A stretch of DNA of 64,000 bases from the NCBI RefSeq assembly GCF_000015105.1, contig NC_008610.1, positions 744,001 through 808,000 of the forward strand. The letters run 5' to 3'. A program made the translations under genes and the position numbers. Origin of the DNA: Candidatus Ruthia magnifica str. Cm (Calyptogena magnifica) (lineage in GTDB: Bacteria; Pseudomonadota; Gammaproteobacteria; PS1; Pseudothioglobaceae). Below, piece after piece: positions 47,112 to 57,255 of this stretch. Each line of letters opens with the position of its first letter. Positions within the stretch are counted from its first letter, which is position 1. The notes beneath the pieces are model-generated. The model was not told where the DNA came from. It saw only the letters and a program-made list of their open reading frames with translations, and did not search any database.

Positions 47112-47480
47112 ATTTTTAACCCTTAAATTTGTCTTTTTGTTAATAATAGTTTATTTTCCCTCTCAAAAAAGTTATTGTTCTCGAAAAATCCATCAACTTA
47201 CAAAATATTAGTCAACACTAAGAGAACAAAACAAAAAAATTATTAAAGAGATAAGCAAAAAACTAACAGATGGTCTATATTCCATTTAAAAGCAATATCA
47301 GTAAAGCCTTCTCAGTAAGAAACAAACATTTGGGCTTAATTTTTGATACTAAAATTGGATAAAATATACGTGCTATTCGTAATATCAAAGTGGTATATGT
47401 TGGTAATAAAATAAAAAGTCATACTAAAATAGCCCATTTATATTTTTCAGTCACAAAATAGAAAAATGGTGATACTATTA
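47105..47480 (+). pseudogene. nlpD: Relic of an nlpD-like M23 peptidase
   Basis: After a hydrophobic start (KFLTLKFVFLLIIVYFPS) the plus strand gives KLTDGLYSI, like the LysM block of NlpD, then in other frames FGLIFDTKIG, stop, NIRAIRNIKVVYVGNKI and HLYFSVTK. The latter follows NlpD's NKGIDIAGKxGQPVRAAADGKVVYVGN order. Stops and frameshifts are many. The place after a yqaA gene supports the call. Confidence 0.7.
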
Positions 47481-47597
47481 AAAGGGTCAAATAATTGACA
47501 TCACTAGCAAAATGTCGTTTTACTTTGAAATGAAAAATTTTAAATAGCCGCTTAAGTATCTGAAATAACAAGCCAAAAGTTAGTTAAAATAGAATTC

Positions 47598-48623
47598 ATG
47601 AATGACGTTTTACAAAACATAACCATCTATCAATCCATTGGTGCTTTATTCGTTGTTGCGTTCACTGCGCACTTGACACTTAGCTTTATTTTTAACAGCA
47701 TTGCTAAACATGCTAGAAAAACAAAGAACCAACTAGACGACCATTTAATCAAAGCAATATTACCACCACTTAAAATGTTGATTTGGTTTGGTTTAATATT
47801 TTTATCAATTAATGTATTTACAGACCAAGTTAAAATCTTGGCTAGTGTTATTACCTATATTGATATCATGCCCATCTTTATCATTACTTGGGGAGTTGTT
47901 CGAATGGTATCAGGCATTGAAGCTTACTTAATTGAAAAAAATATTCATATTAATAATGATTCAATTAGGCTGTTTTCAAGATTGGCTAAAATTTTAATTA
48001 TCATTGCCATTGCCTTAGGTGTTGCGCAGTATTTAGGTTTTTCAATCTCTGGCCTACTTACATTTGGTGGTGTTGGCGGTATTGTTATGGGTTTTGCTGC
48101 CAAAGATATGTTATCAAATATTTTTGGCGGATTAATGATTCAAATGGACAAACCTTTTTCAACAGGTGATTGGATTCGTTCTGATAAATTTGAAGGCACG
48201 GTTGAAAAAATTGGCTGGCGTATAACACGCATCCGAACTTTTAGTAAAAATCCTGTCTATATCCCCAATTCAATTTTTACCACCATTCCCATTGAAACGC
48301 CATCACGTATGACCAATCGTCGTATTAAAGAAGTGATTGGCATTCGCTATAATGACATTGAACAACTTCCTATTATTATGAGCGAAATAGAACAAATGCT
48401 TAAAGAATATGTAGACATTGATCATTCTCAACCACTAAGAGTTTATTTTAATCATTTTAATGCCTCATCGCTCGATTTCAATGTATATGCTTTTACCAAA
48501 ACCGTTAATAAAACCACCTATCAAAAAGTAAAAGAGAAAATCCTATTAAGCATTGCACAAATTATTACCAAACACAAAGCTGAGATTGCCTACCCCACTC
48601 AAACCTTGTATATTCAAAAATAA
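47598..48623 (+). CDS. Small-conductance mechanosensitive channel, MscS family
   Basis: MscS opens under membrane tension to release solutes during osmotic downshock. The 341-residue protein has several N-terminal helices and the signature pore helix and upper beta domain in GGVGGIVMGFAAKDMLSNIF and FSTGDWIRSDKFEGTVEKIG, then VYIPNSIF. The rest of the vestibule domain follows. It is alone on the strand, six bases ahead of miaB. The frame is intact. Confidence 0.93.
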   Translation: MNDVLQNITIYQSIGALFVVAFTAHLTLSFIFNSIAKHARKTKNQLDDHLIKAILPPLKMLIWFGLIFLSINVFTDQVKILASVITYIDIMPIFIITWGVVRMVSGIEAYLIEKNIHINNDSIRLFSRLAKILIIIAIALGVAQYLGFSISGLLTFGGVGGIVMGFAAKDMLSNIFGGLMIQMDKPFSTGDWIRSDKFEGTVEKIGWRITRIRTFSKNPVYIPNSIFTTIPIETPSRMTNRRIKEVIGIRYNDIEQLPIIMSEIEQMLKEYVDIDHSQPLRVYFNHFNASSLDFNVYAFTKTVNKTTYQKVKEKILLSIAQIITKHKAEIAYPTQTLYIQK

Positions 48624-48629
48624 AAATTT

Positions 48630-49964
48630 ATGAAAAAATTATATATTCGTACTTTTGGATGCCAGATGAATGAATACGATTCTAATAAAATTGCTGATGT
48701 ACTTAACCATTCCCATGGTTTGGTGCTAACTGATGATGCAGCTAGTGCTAATGTGTTGTTGCTTAATACTTGTTCAATTCGTGAAAAAGCCCAAGAAAAA
48801 CTATTCCATCAACTCGGTCGTTGGCGCAAATTAAAAGATAAAAATTCTAATTTAATCATTGGCGTAGGTGGTTGTGTTGCCTCACAAGAGGGTGAGTTAA
48901 TTCTAGAACGCGCTCCTTATGTGGATATTATTTTTGGTCCACAAACCTTGCATAGATTACCAAGTATGCTAAACGAGGTTTTAACGCCCACGCCCGGCAT
49001 GAGTGTTAAACCATCAATTGATATCTCTTTTCCAGAAATTGAAAAGTTTGACCATCTACCAAAACCAAAAACCAGCTCCGTTACTGCTTTTGTCTCAATT
49101 ATGGAGGGCTGTAGTAAATATTGTACATTTTGTATTGTACCTTATACACGCGGTGAAGAAGTATCACGCCCATTTATTGATGTTATCAACGAAGTTAAAA
49201 TTTTAGCCATCCAGGGTGTTAGGGAAGTTAATCTGCTTGGACAAAATGTAAATGCCTATCAAGGTTTAATGGACGATGGAGAGATAGCTGATTTGGCATT
49301 ATTAATTAATATTGCAGCGCAAATTGATGGCATTAAACGTATTCGCTATACCACTTCACACCCAACTCAATTTAGCGATAGTTTAATCGAGGCTTACATG
49401 GAGGTGCCAAAATTGGCTTCACATTTACACCTACCCATTCAAAGTGGCTCTGACAAAATTCTTAGATTAATGAAACGTGGACACATGGTCATTGAATATA
49501 AATCAAAAATTAGAAAATTACGTAAAATTCGCCCAGATATCTCTATATCAAGTGATTTTATTATTGGTTTCCCCGGTGAAAATGAACAAGATTTTCTTGA
49601 TACCATGACACTGATTGATGAAATTGGCTTTGATAAATCATTTAGCTTTATCTATTCTGCTCGCCCTGGAACACTCGCTTCAAGTTATCTTGATGATGTT
49701 GATATGGATGTTAAAAAACAACGTTTAGCCTTAGTACAAAAAACAATAGACAAAAATACTGAACGTATTTCTAAATCAATGGTCGGCAGTGTACAAAAAA
49801 TATTGGTAGAAAACGTAGCCAAAAAAAGAGATAACCTATTTGGACGTACAGAAAATATGCGTAATACGCACTTCAAAGGTGATAAATCCCTGATTGGTCA
49901 AATTGTCAATATAAAAATCACCCAAGGTCGTGGTAATTCTTTAGTGGGTAATTTGATTGCCTAA
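48630..49964 (+). CDS. miaB: tRNA-2-methylthio-N6-isopentenyladenosine synthase MiaB
   Basis: MiaB is a radical SAM enzyme that adds the methylthio group to A37 of tRNAs. At 444 residues it has the normal length and three domains: an N-terminal domain with [11 protein letters not shown] and [10 protein letters not shown] (auxiliary cluster), the radical SAM core with [15 protein letters not shown] near residue 160, and a C-terminal TRAM domain. In E. coli it is followed by phoH; here the phoH relic is about 1.3 kb on, after two copper genes. The frame is clean. Confidence 0.97.
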   Translation: MKKLYIRTFGCQMNEYDSNKIADVLNHSHGLVLTDDAASANVLLLNTCSIREKAQEKLFHQLGRWRKLKDKNSNLIIGVGGCVASQEGELILERAPYVDIIFGPQTLHRLPSMLNEVLTPTPGMSVKPSIDISFPEIEKFDHLPKPKTSSVTAFVSIMEGCSKYCTFCIVPYTRGEEVSRPFIDVINEVKILAIQGVREVNLLGQNVNAYQGLMDDGEIADLALLINIAAQIDGIKRIRYTTSHPTQFSDSLIEAYMEVPKLASHLHLPIQSGSDKILRLMKRGHMVIEYKSKIRKLRKIRPDISISSDFIIGFPGENEQDFLDTMTLIDEIGFDKSFSFIYSARPGTLASSYLDDVDMDVKKQRLALVQKTIDKNTERISKSMVGSVQKILVENVAKKRDNLFGRTENMRNTHFKGDKSLIGQIVNIKITQGRGNSLVGNLIA

Positions 49965-49976
49965 ATATATTGTGAT

Positions 49977-49994
49977 TTGACAAAGTGTCAATTT
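49977..49994. terminator. Possible hairpin between miaB and sco
   Basis: TTGACA, AAG, TGTCAA (49977-49982 and 49986-49991) is a six-base palindromic stem followed by TTT on the plus strand. It lies between the convergent miaB and sco stops. Weak, but placed where a terminator is expected. Confidence 0.4.
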
Positions 49995-50031
49995 AGAATA
50001 AATCCTCACAAATCACTAACAAAAAAAAATT

Positions 50032-50706
50032 TTAATAGTTTTTAATTAGCAATTCAATATCATCTGCCATTTCAAGCGGATTGTGTGGAGATGGAAAACC
50101 AGCAAAAATTTTTCCATCTGGACTAATCAAATAAATCCAAGCAGTATGATTAATCAAATAATCAGATTCCAACACACCTTTTAACAACGGCTCGTCATTT
50201 CTAAGAACTATTGTCTTGCCATTTTTTGAATAAACCACTCGTTCATAATAAGCACCAAAATCTTGCACCAATTGGTCAATCTGACTTTGATCTCCAGACA
50301 CACCTAAAAAACTTTTATCAAAATGAGTGACATAAGTTTTTAACACTTTAGGCGTGTCTCTAATTGGATCAAAAGTAATGGTTACAAGATTGGGCACAAT
50401 GCTTGCACCTCTTTTAATCAAAATAGATTTGAGTATTGATATATCCATCAAACCAGTAGGACATACGTCTGGACAATGAGTGTAAATAAAATACAATAAC
50501 GTCCATTTATCTTTAAAGTTTTTGTTATTAAATTTATTATTATTATGATCAATCAACGAAAAAGATGATAATTCTTTATCAGGATTGTAAAGTATAAAAG
50601 AAACTTTAAGTTGTTTTGCTAACTCTTTGTAATTGTTGTCAAAATTAATATACAAAGACAAGGCGATTACTGTCGTCACAACAACAATTAATACTTTTTT
50701 AAACAT
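50032..50706 (-). CDS. SCO1/SenC family copper protein
   Basis: The 224-residue protein has one N-terminal membrane helix (KKVLIVVVTTVIALSLYIN) and a thioredoxin-like domain with the copper pair CPDVCPT (residues about 79-83) and a later histidine in YLINHTAWIYLI. SCO proteins deliver copper to the CuA site of cytochrome c oxidase. It follows the PCu(A)C gene on the same strand with no gap. Together they suggest a copper-dependent terminal oxidase encoded elsewhere. Confidence 0.92.
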   Translation of the reverse strand: MFKKVLIVVVTTVIALSLYINFDNNYKELAKQLKVSFILYNPDKELSSFSLIDHNNNKFNNKNFKDKWTLLYFIYTHCPDVCPTGLMDISILKSILIKRGASIVPNLVTITFDPIRDTPKVLKTYVTHFDKSFLGVSGDQSQIDQLVQDFGAYYERVVYSKNGKTIVLRNDEPLLKGVLESDYLINHTAWIYLISPDGKIFAGFPSPHNPLEMADDIELLIKNY

Positions 50707-51174
50707 TTAATACTCGTGATGGTTCATCATATTATCTTTGCTTACTTTAGCATGTAATGTTTTTGACAAATCATTGCTAAATACCAACTCAATTATAACA
50801 TCCTCCTCCTCACTTGGTACTAACTCAGGATTAATCATCATAATATGCCAACTGCCTGGCTTTAAAACCAATTTATTATGGGCAAGAATAGGCATAAAAT
50901 CTTGTTTAATCATTTTCATCATGCCATTCTTATACTCAGTTTTATGTAACTCAAGTCGTTTATATCCACTGGCATTTGCAGATAACAGTTTAATATCATG
51001 GTTAGAATTATTGTGAATTTCCATAAATGCACCTAATGCAGGTGCATTTGGTGGTGCTAAACGTATCCATGGGTTATAAACAGTAATATTATCCGTGTCA
51101 TGACTCATTGAACATGCTTGGGTAATAATTGATAAGGATAAAACTATCATCAAACTTGATATCATTTTATTCAT
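50707..51174 (-). CDS. Periplasmic copper chaperone PCu(A)C
   Basis: This 155-residue protein has a lipoprotein-like signal (MIVLSLSIITQAC) and the copper site in LELHKTEYKNGMMKM and LKPGSWHIMMIN, matching the H(M)x10Mx21HxM family pattern in outline. PCu(A)C hands copper to SCO or to the oxidase. It abuts sco directly (50706/50707), so the two are one transcript. The pair has probably been placed between miaB and phoH, which are adjacent in E. coli. Confidence 0.9.
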   Translation of the reverse strand: MNKMISSLMIVLSLSIITQACSMSHDTDNITVYNPWIRLAPPNAPALGAFMEIHNNSNHDIKLLSANASGYKRLELHKTEYKNGMMKMIKQDFMPILAHNKLVLKPGSWHIMMINPELVPSEEEDVIIELVFSNDLSKTLHAKVSKDNMMNHHEY

Positions 51175-51294
51175 TGTTTTTCTCTTAAGTTATATTGGTA
51201 AAATTTAAAAACATCATTGTATCATAATGAGGAATTTTGACATTCTTAAACATGATCTAATTGGTTATTATTACTTTTTTGATAAAACAACTTA

Positions 51295-52189
51295 ATGAAA
51301 TTCACATTTAATATTGATAATACAAAATAACTGGCTAATATTTACGGCTCATTGGACAAAAACTTAGAAACCATTGCTAAAAGTTTTGATGTTAAAATTA
51401 GCAATAAAGGTATTGATTTTAACATCATTGGAGACAACAAGAGTTTAGCCAAAAAGCTACTTCAAGACTTGAAGATACTAGCCTCAAATAATAAATCTTC
51501 ATGATATTAAGATGGGCATCAAAACACAAGCTAATTCTGACTCATCAAGCAAGATTATTAGTATAAAAACTAAGCGTAAAGTAACACTAGGACCTATTTA
51601 TCCATATGCAAAACATCAACCAACAAAATTACGTTAAACGCTATTAAAAATCAAAATTGTACTTTTGGTACTAGTAAGAGCTATCTTGCAGTAGCATGTA
51701 TTGTTGAAGCGCTAGAAAAATCTGATGTACGTAGACTAGTTTTAGTGCATCCTATGGTTGAAACAGAGTAAAAATTTGGGTTTTTACCTAGCGATATGAA
51801 TGAAAGAATTGATCCTTATTTACACATATACAAAATGATGAACTTTGAAAAATCATCAACCTACTAGATAAAAACGTGATTTAAATCACGCCACTGACGT
51901 TTATGTGTGGTAGGTCTTTAAATGAAACATTTATTATTTTAAATGAGGCTCAAAACATCGCTATAGAGTAAATAAAAATATTTTTAATCCGACTTGGGTT
52001 TGGTTCAAAAATGATAATTACTGGTGATGTAACTCAAATTGATTTACACAAGCACAATCAAGTTTGTTACACATAATAAAAGTGCAAAAAAATAAACATA
52101 AAATTTTATTTTGTCATTTCGAATCAAAAAACATCATCAGACACAAGTTAGTACAATGTATTGTTTTGGCATATGAAAAATTTGAATAA
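51295..52189 (+). pseudogene. phoH: Relic of PhoH-like ATPase
   Basis: From an ATG at 51295 the plus strand gives MKFTFNIDNTK, stop, LANIYGSLDKNLETIAKSFD, VKISNKGIDFNIIG, then TKRKVTLGPIYPYA, and in shifting frames EKLGFLP-like, NEAQNIAI-like and [12 protein letters not shown]-like pieces, ending FCHFESKNIIRHKLVQCIV and LAYEKFE. These follow PhoH (YbeZ) from start to end. The Walker A stretch is broken. It ends at 52189, inside the first codons of mnmA. Confidence 0.88.
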
Positions 52190-53264
52190 AAATACTAAAA
52201 TTATAGTTGGACTCTCAGGTGGAGTTGATTCCTCAGTAGCCACACTATTATTACTTAAACAAGGCTATCAAGTTGAAGCATTGTTTATGAAAAATTGGGA
52301 AGAGGATGACAAAAGCGGGTATTGTAGCGTCGAACAAGACTTATCTGATGCACAAAAAATAGCTGACAAACTTGACGTAAAATTACACGCTGTTAACTTC
52401 TCAGCAGACTATTGGAACGATGTGTTTATCCATTTTCTCAAAGAGCATAAAAAAGGTCGTACGCCTAACCCTGATGTTTTGTGCAATCAAAAAATTAAAT
52501 TTAGAGTATTTTTAGAACATGCACTATCACTAGGTGCAGATAAAATTGCTACGGGACATTATGCTCGTATTGCTGAAAAAAATGGCACTTATCAACTCAA
52601 AACAGGTTTGGATGATAGTAAAGACCAAAGTTATTTTTTGCATCTTTTAAACCAATATCAACTCTCAAAAAGCCTATTTCCATTGGGTGAAATTAATAAA
52701 ATTGACGTACGCAATATTGCCATAGAAAATGGCTTTGTTACTGCTAACAAAAAAGATTCAACGGGTATTTGTTTTATTGGTGAACGCAATTTTTCTGAAT
52801 TCTTAGCAACCTATCTATCAAAACAACAAGGCGATATTGTGGATGAACAAGGACAATTTATTAAACATCATCAAGGATTAGCTTTTTATACTATAGGTCA
52901 GCGCAAAGGCTTAAAGATTGGTGGTGGTTTTGGCAAATCAGGTGAGCCTTGGTTTGTAGCAGATAAATGTATTGAACGTAATGAGCTGATGATTGTACAA
53001 GGTAATCATGCACTGTTATACCACCAAATTTTAAGCGCCTCCAAGCCTCATTGGATTAGCACACCACCAACATTACCACTGATGTGTAGTGCCAAAATAC
53101 GTTACCGTCAGCAATCACAATCTTGTATGATTAGCCAAAATGACAACAAGCAAATAAAAGTTGTTTTCAAGCAACTTCAACGTGCAATTACCCCAGGGCA
53201 ATCTATTGTTTTTTATGATAATAAAACTTGTCTTGGTGGTGCAATTATTGAGTTCAGACTATAA
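52173..53264 (+). CDS. mnmA: tRNA-specific 2-thiouridylase MnmA
   Basis: MnmA puts sulfur on U34 of tRNAs for Lys, Glu and Gln. The ATP-binding P-loop GLSGGVDSSVA, the first catalytic cysteine in NPDVLCNQKIKF and the second in STGICFIGE are visible; the GxHYAR element ATGHYARI is present as well. An in-frame ATG at 52161 exists, but both starts lie inside the last codons of the phoH relic and no ribosome site distinguishes them; I prefer 52173 (MKNLNKNTKI). It overlaps hflD by one base. Confidence 0.96.
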   Translation: MKNLNKNTKIIVGLSGGVDSSVATLLLLKQGYQVEALFMKNWEEDDKSGYCSVEQDLSDAQKIADKLDVKLHAVNFSADYWNDVFIHFLKEHKKGRTPNPDVLCNQKIKFRVFLEHALSLGADKIATGHYARIAEKNGTYQLKTGLDDSKDQSYFLHLLNQYQLSKSLFPLGEINKIDVRNIAIENGFVTANKKDSTGICFIGERNFSEFLATYLSKQQGDIVDEQGQFIKHHQGLAFYTIGQRKGLKIGGGFGKSGEPWFVADKCIERNELMIVQGNHALLYHQILSASKPHWISTPPTLPLMCSAKIRYRQQSQSCMISQNDNKQIKVVFKQLQRAITPGQSIVFYDNKTCLGGAIIEFRL

Positions 53265-53878
53265 TGAATAAATTACGCAACCAAACCTTGGCACTAGCCA
53301 GTATACTACAAACCACAACGCTGGTTGATCAACTCGCTTCAACGGGCGCTTGTGATGCAAATAGTAATCAAGCTAGCTTAAAGAGTATTATAACCAGTAG
53401 CACCAAACTTGAAGAGGTGTTTAATTCTAAGCAAGATTTGTTGGTTGGTATCGCTGCGTTAAAAGTTGTATTGGGTAATAAAACTAAACGTATACAACAA
53501 GTCATTCTTTATGCATTGGCTTTAATCAACCTTGAAAAGAAATTGATGAAAAATCAAACACTACTCAATCAAATCACTTTGGAAATTGACTTGATTAAAA
53601 ATCAAGAATTCTTCGAGATTTCTCATGCAAATTCAGTAGCACGTTTGGCTCAACTTTATAAGTCAACCTTGGGTGGTTTGAATCCTAGAATTATGATCAA
53701 TGGTGAACAAATCTACTTATCCAATAAACATACTACAAACCACATTAGAGCGTTGCTATTAGCAGGTATTCGGGCGGTATCTTTGTGGAAATCCCAAGGT
53801 GGTAAAACTTGGCATTTACTATTTAATAAGAAAAAGATACTTAATTTGATTAGCTCATTAGAGGGATTGAATAAATAA
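53264..53878 (+). CDS. hflD: HflD-like protein
   Basis: The 204-residue protein is of the HflD (YcfC, DUF489) family, in E. coli a membrane-associated regulator linked to lambda CII and always next to mnmA. It begins with RNQTLALASILQTTTLVDQL and has HANSVARLAQLYKSTLGGLNPR, a well-conserved family block. It overlaps mnmA by one base. The cellular role in a symbiont is unknown. Confidence 0.9.
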   Translation: MNKLRNQTLALASILQTTTLVDQLASTGACDANSNQASLKSIITSSTKLEEVFNSKQDLLVGIAALKVVLGNKTKRIQQVILYALALINLEKKLMKNQTLLNQITLEIDLIKNQEFFEISHANSVARLAQLYKSTLGGLNPRIMINGEQIYLSNKHTTNHIRALLLAGIRAVSLWKSQGGKTWHLLFNKKKILNLISSLEGLNK

Positions 53879-53954
53879 TCCTAACACTCTCTAGACTTTT
53901 AGCATCTAAGACTTTATAATTATGCTTTTAATATATTTTATATTTCTCTTAATA

Positions 53955-54215
53955 ATGGCCAATTCAGCAGGTTCTAGAAAACGCGCAAGACAAGCAGTCA
54001 AACGTAACAAACACAATTCACAAATTCGCGCTAAAGTTCGTACTTTTATTAAAAAAGTTGCTTACGCTTTAGAAGCGGGCAACAAAGAACAAGCACAAAG
54101 CGGTTTTAGCATCATGCAAAAAATAATTGACCAAGCAGTAAACAAAGGCTTAATGCACAAAAGCCAGGCGGCAAGAAAAAAATCACGCTTAAATGCACAA
54201 ATTAAAGCATTGTAA
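53955..54215 (+). CDS. rpsT: Ribosomal protein S20
   Basis: S20 binds 16S rRNA in early small-subunit assembly. The correct start is the ATG at 53955 (MANSAGSRKRARQAVKRNKH), giving 86 residues, the usual length; an in-frame ATG at 53922 would add a hydrophobic stretch not found in S20. The basic helix and MHKSQAARKKSRLNAQIKAL at the end are typical. Confidence 0.97.
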   Translation: MANSAGSRKRARQAVKRNKHNSQIRAKVRTFIKKVAYALEAGNKEQAQSGFSIMQKIIDQAVNKGLMHKSQAARKKSRLNAQIKAL

Positions 54216-54562
54216 AATTAGTATTTAAAATTTTACAAAATCCATTTAAAAGAGGGTTTTTGTGTTTACGCCTTTATAATATTCAAGACATTTTTAAAAA
54301 AACGTGGTTTTCACCCATTTATTTTCTTGAATAGCGACATGATAAACGAGTATGACAAAGCATTATTTAAAAGCAGCAACCCCCCCGATAAATCATGTTT
54401 CAAGAGCCGATTAAAAAGCCTTTAAGGTTCATACCTACATTCTCACAGTAGTTTATTTGGCTCAAATATAATCAATTATGTTCGAAATGATCTTTATAAT
54501 TTTGCCCGTACGAAGATGATGGTACAGGTACAGTATTTACCCTCTTAAAACAAAACTAGATC
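54216..54562. other. Gene-free stretch between rpsT and xseA
   Basis: No open frame or clear hairpin with a T-run is evident. Pieces such as FQEPIKKPLRFIPTFS appear on the plus strand but match no family I recognise. It could be another relic. Confidence 0.4.
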
Positions 54563-55963
54563 ATGTTTAATATTGATGAAATTTACACGATCTCTAATTT
54601 TTTGTTCTTATGCAATAAGACCATTGAGGATAAAATTCCTACTTGTTGGTTACAAGGAGAAATATCCAATTTAACACGCCCAGAATCAGGTCATTGGTAT
54701 TTTTCTCTAAAAGACAGTAAAGCCCAAGTGTACTGTGTTTTATTTCGGTTTAATCAGCGTCATATTAAGTTTAACCCTAAAAATGGCATGGAAGTTTTAG
54801 TTCACGTCACACCTACTTTATACAAGGCACGAGGTAATTTTCAGCTCATCATACAACATCTTGAACCCGTAGGTATTGGTAATTTAAACCTTGCCTTTGA
54901 GCAACTAAAAAATAAGCTTGTTAATGAAGGCTTATTTGACAACATTCATAAAAAACCATTGCCTAATATTATTAACACCATTGGTGTTATTTCTTCATCA
55001 ACAGGTGCGGTTATTCAAGACATTATTAAAGTATTGAATAACCGTTATCCCTTTTCTGATATTTTATTATTTGATTCAATGGTTCAAGGTCAAGGCTCAG
55101 TGAAAAAACTCACAAATGCTTTAAATGCAGCTGACCAATCAGGCAAGTGTGACGTTATTATTATTGCCCGAGGTGGTGGCTCATTAGAAGACTTATGGGC
55201 GTTTAATGAAGAAACACTAGCAAGAGCAATCTTCAAGGCAAGCACTCCAATTATTAGTGCAATTGGCCATGAAACTGATACCACAATTTCTGATTTTGTC
55301 TGTGATATTTGTGCACCTACACCAAGTGCTGCTGCCATGTTAGTCACACCTGATCGACTAGAATTACTCGCCAATACTGATAAGTTATATATGCGATTAC
55401 ATCAATCTTATCAACAAACTTTGCATGATTATCAATCTGTTCTTAATCAACTTAAATTAAGAATACCAATCTCAAATAAACAAATTGCTTTTTTTAGTCA
55501 AAAACTTGACCATGTAAGCATCAATCTTAACAATCATGTAAAATCAACACTTGTATTGAATAATGCCAAACTTAACTCGATATTTTCTGCCTTAAAACAG
55601 CACTCCCCTATTGAAGCCATAAAACATATTAAGATTTTAAACCAAGTATCTTTTGCTCAACTCAAACATCAAATCAAACAAATAATTAACATTAATAATA
55701 GCGCTTTATATTTAGCAAACGAAAAACTTAAAAAAGCAATAGCCACTTTGACCGATAAGCATAAAACCACATTATCCATTCAAGCTAACTCACTCCATCA
55801 TTTGTCACCACTTAATACACTTTCGCGAGGGTTTAGCATTACCACTAATGCAAAAAATCAAATATTATCTTCAATAACTGATATTAAAATTAATCAAGCC
55901 ATTACCACTCAATTAGCTGATGGAAAACTATATTCTAATATTAAAAAAATTGAAAAAAATTAA
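54563..55963 (+). CDS. xseA: Exodeoxyribonuclease VII large subunit
   Basis: XseA is the catalytic subunit of exonuclease VII, which degrades single-stranded DNA. The 466-residue protein has the N-terminal OB fold (CWLQGEISNLTRPESGHWYF), the catalytic core with the GRGGGSLEDLWAFNEE-type block (IIARGGGSLEDLWAFNEE), SAIGHETDTTISDFV, and a long coiled region. It is intact although ruvB and ruvC are relics. Its last codons overlap the following peptidase start. Confidence 0.95.
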   Translation: MFNIDEIYTISNFLFLCNKTIEDKIPTCWLQGEISNLTRPESGHWYFSLKDSKAQVYCVLFRFNQRHIKFNPKNGMEVLVHVTPTLYKARGNFQLIIQHLEPVGIGNLNLAFEQLKNKLVNEGLFDNIHKKPLPNIINTIGVISSSTGAVIQDIIKVLNNRYPFSDILLFDSMVQGQGSVKKLTNALNAADQSGKCDVIIIARGGGSLEDLWAFNEETLARAIFKASTPIISAIGHETDTTISDFVCDICAPTPSAAAMLVTPDRLELLANTDKLYMRLHQSYQQTLHDYQSVLNQLKLRIPISNKQIAFFSQKLDHVSINLNNHVKSTLVLNNAKLNSIFSALKQHSPIEAIKHIKILNQVSFAQLKHQIKQIININNSALYLANEKLKKAIATLTDKHKTTLSIQANSLHHLSPLNTLSRGFSITTNAKNQILSSITDIKINQAITTQLADGKLYSNIKKIEKN

Positions 55964-56771
55964 CTTCATCATCTTACTGTCATTATCCAATATTACATTG
56001 GCTAATATCAACATTGAAAATACACCCATACCTGGCGGCATTGCTGTGGTTGATTTTCAAAGCAACCATTCAAATCCAAAGGCTTTTTATAGTAATATTC
56101 CTATCTACACTCAGTATATCAAAAACCAATACTGGCAAGCATTGATAGGCATACCACTACTCTCAGAAGTGGGAGAGAAATATATCACTATTAAAGGTTT
56201 TTTCACTCAAAAAATCACATTTACAGTATATGGGCATCACTATAAAGAACAACACATCACTCTTACTGACAAAAAGAAAAAATACGTCAATCCAAATCTT
56301 AAACACATGGAGAGAATTAAACGTGAACGCCCTATTTTGCTGAAAACAAGGAAGCTATTTTCTAAAAAATCTTTATTTAATGGACAATTTATTCGACCTG
56401 TAAAAGGTGTTATTACCAGCCCCTTTGGGCTTAAATGTTTCTATAATGAACAACTACGTCGAGCGCACACAGGACTAGATTTTTCAGGCAGTGTAGATAC
56501 ACCAATACACGTACCAGCAGACGGTATAGTGATACTCACAGGGTGTTTCTTCTTTAATGGTAATACCGTATTCATTGATCACGGACAAGGGTTAATTAGT
56601 GTTTATATTCACATGAATAAATACTTAGTTAAACAAGGCCAGCTGGTTAATCAAGGGGATAAAATTGGCACCATTGGTCAAACTGGACGTGCCACAGGTC
56701 CTCACCTACATTGGGGCATTTATCTCAATCAAACTACAGTTAATCCAAATTTATTACTTAGGTGTATTTAA
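55950..56771 (+). CDS. M23 family metallopeptidase
   Basis: The protein is a LytM-type zinc peptidase that cuts peptidoglycan cross-links. The zinc motifs are HTGLDFSG and HLHWGIYLN, with the family FNGQFIRPVKGVITSPFG ahead of them. An ATG start at 55920 would add an odd stretch within xseA; a TTG at 55950 gives MKKINFIILLSLSNITLANI, a good signal peptide, so I prefer it. The N-terminal 100 residues form a non-catalytic domain. It is followed at once by the RDD gene (TAATG overlap). Confidence 0.88.
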   Translation: MKKINFIILLSLSNITLANINIENTPIPGGIAVVDFQSNHSNPKAFYSNIPIYTQYIKNQYWQALIGIPLLSEVGEKYITIKGFFTQKITFTVYGHHYKEQHITLTDKKKKYVNPNLKHMERIKRERPILLKTRKLFSKKSLFNGQFIRPVKGVITSPFGLKCFYNEQLRRAHTGLDFSGSVDTPIHVPADGIVILTGCFFFNGNTVFIDHGQGLISVYIHMNKYLVKQGQLVNQGDKIGTIGQTGRATGPHLHWGIYLNQTTVNPNLLLRCI

Positions 56772-57178
56772 TGAAATCTAATGTGTCTTTATTGCGTAGA
56801 CTAGGTGCTATGTCCTATGATATTTTCTTGGTGTTTTCTTTAATGTTTTTTGTCACTGGGGTCATTATTATTGTTTTTTTTAATACCAAAGCACCAAATG
56901 GCAATACTTTATTTTATGTAGTAACAATACCAATAACTTATCTATACTTTACTTGGTCGTGGGTTAAAGGTAGGCAAACATTGGGCATGAAGGCTTGGAA
57001 GTTTCAAATTAAACAAATGAGTGGCAATAATATCACTCACAAACAAGCATTTATTCGATTCATTAGCGCAATTTTTTCTTTTACTATTTTTGGCCTTGGG
57101 TTTTTATATCAATTATTTAACAAAGACAATAGAACAATACATGACAAAATTTCTAACACCATTTTAATAAAAAATTGA
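56771..57178 (+). CDS. RDD family membrane protein
   Basis: The RDD domain is marked by LLRRLGAMSYDIFLV near the start and, further on, GRQTLGMKAWKFQI and the FGLGFLYQLFNKDNRTIHDKI end block. There are about three membrane helices in 135 residues. Its function is unknown. The ATG at 56771 overlaps the previous stop codon by one base; an ATG nine bases earlier also exists. It is probably cotranscribed with the M23 gene. Confidence 0.88.
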   Translation: MKSNVSLLRRLGAMSYDIFLVFSLMFFVTGVIIIVFFNTKAPNGNTLFYVVTIPITYLYFTWSWVKGRQTLGMKAWKFQIKQMSGNNITHKQAFIRFISAIFSFTIFGLGFLYQLFNKDNRTIHDKISNTILIKN

Positions 57179-57190
57179 TTTGTATCAATA

Positions 57191-57217
57191 TTACAAACAA
57201 AAGAGCTATGCTATAAT
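57191..57217 (+). promoter_or_regulatory. Promoter of the small membrane protein gene
   Basis: TTACAA at 57191-57196 and a perfect TATAAT at 57212-57217 are 15 bases apart, slightly short. They stand about 40 bases before the ATG at 57256. Confidence 0.5.
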
Positions 57218-57255
57218 GTTGCTGATTTATTATTTTAAGTATTGGAAATAAGAAA

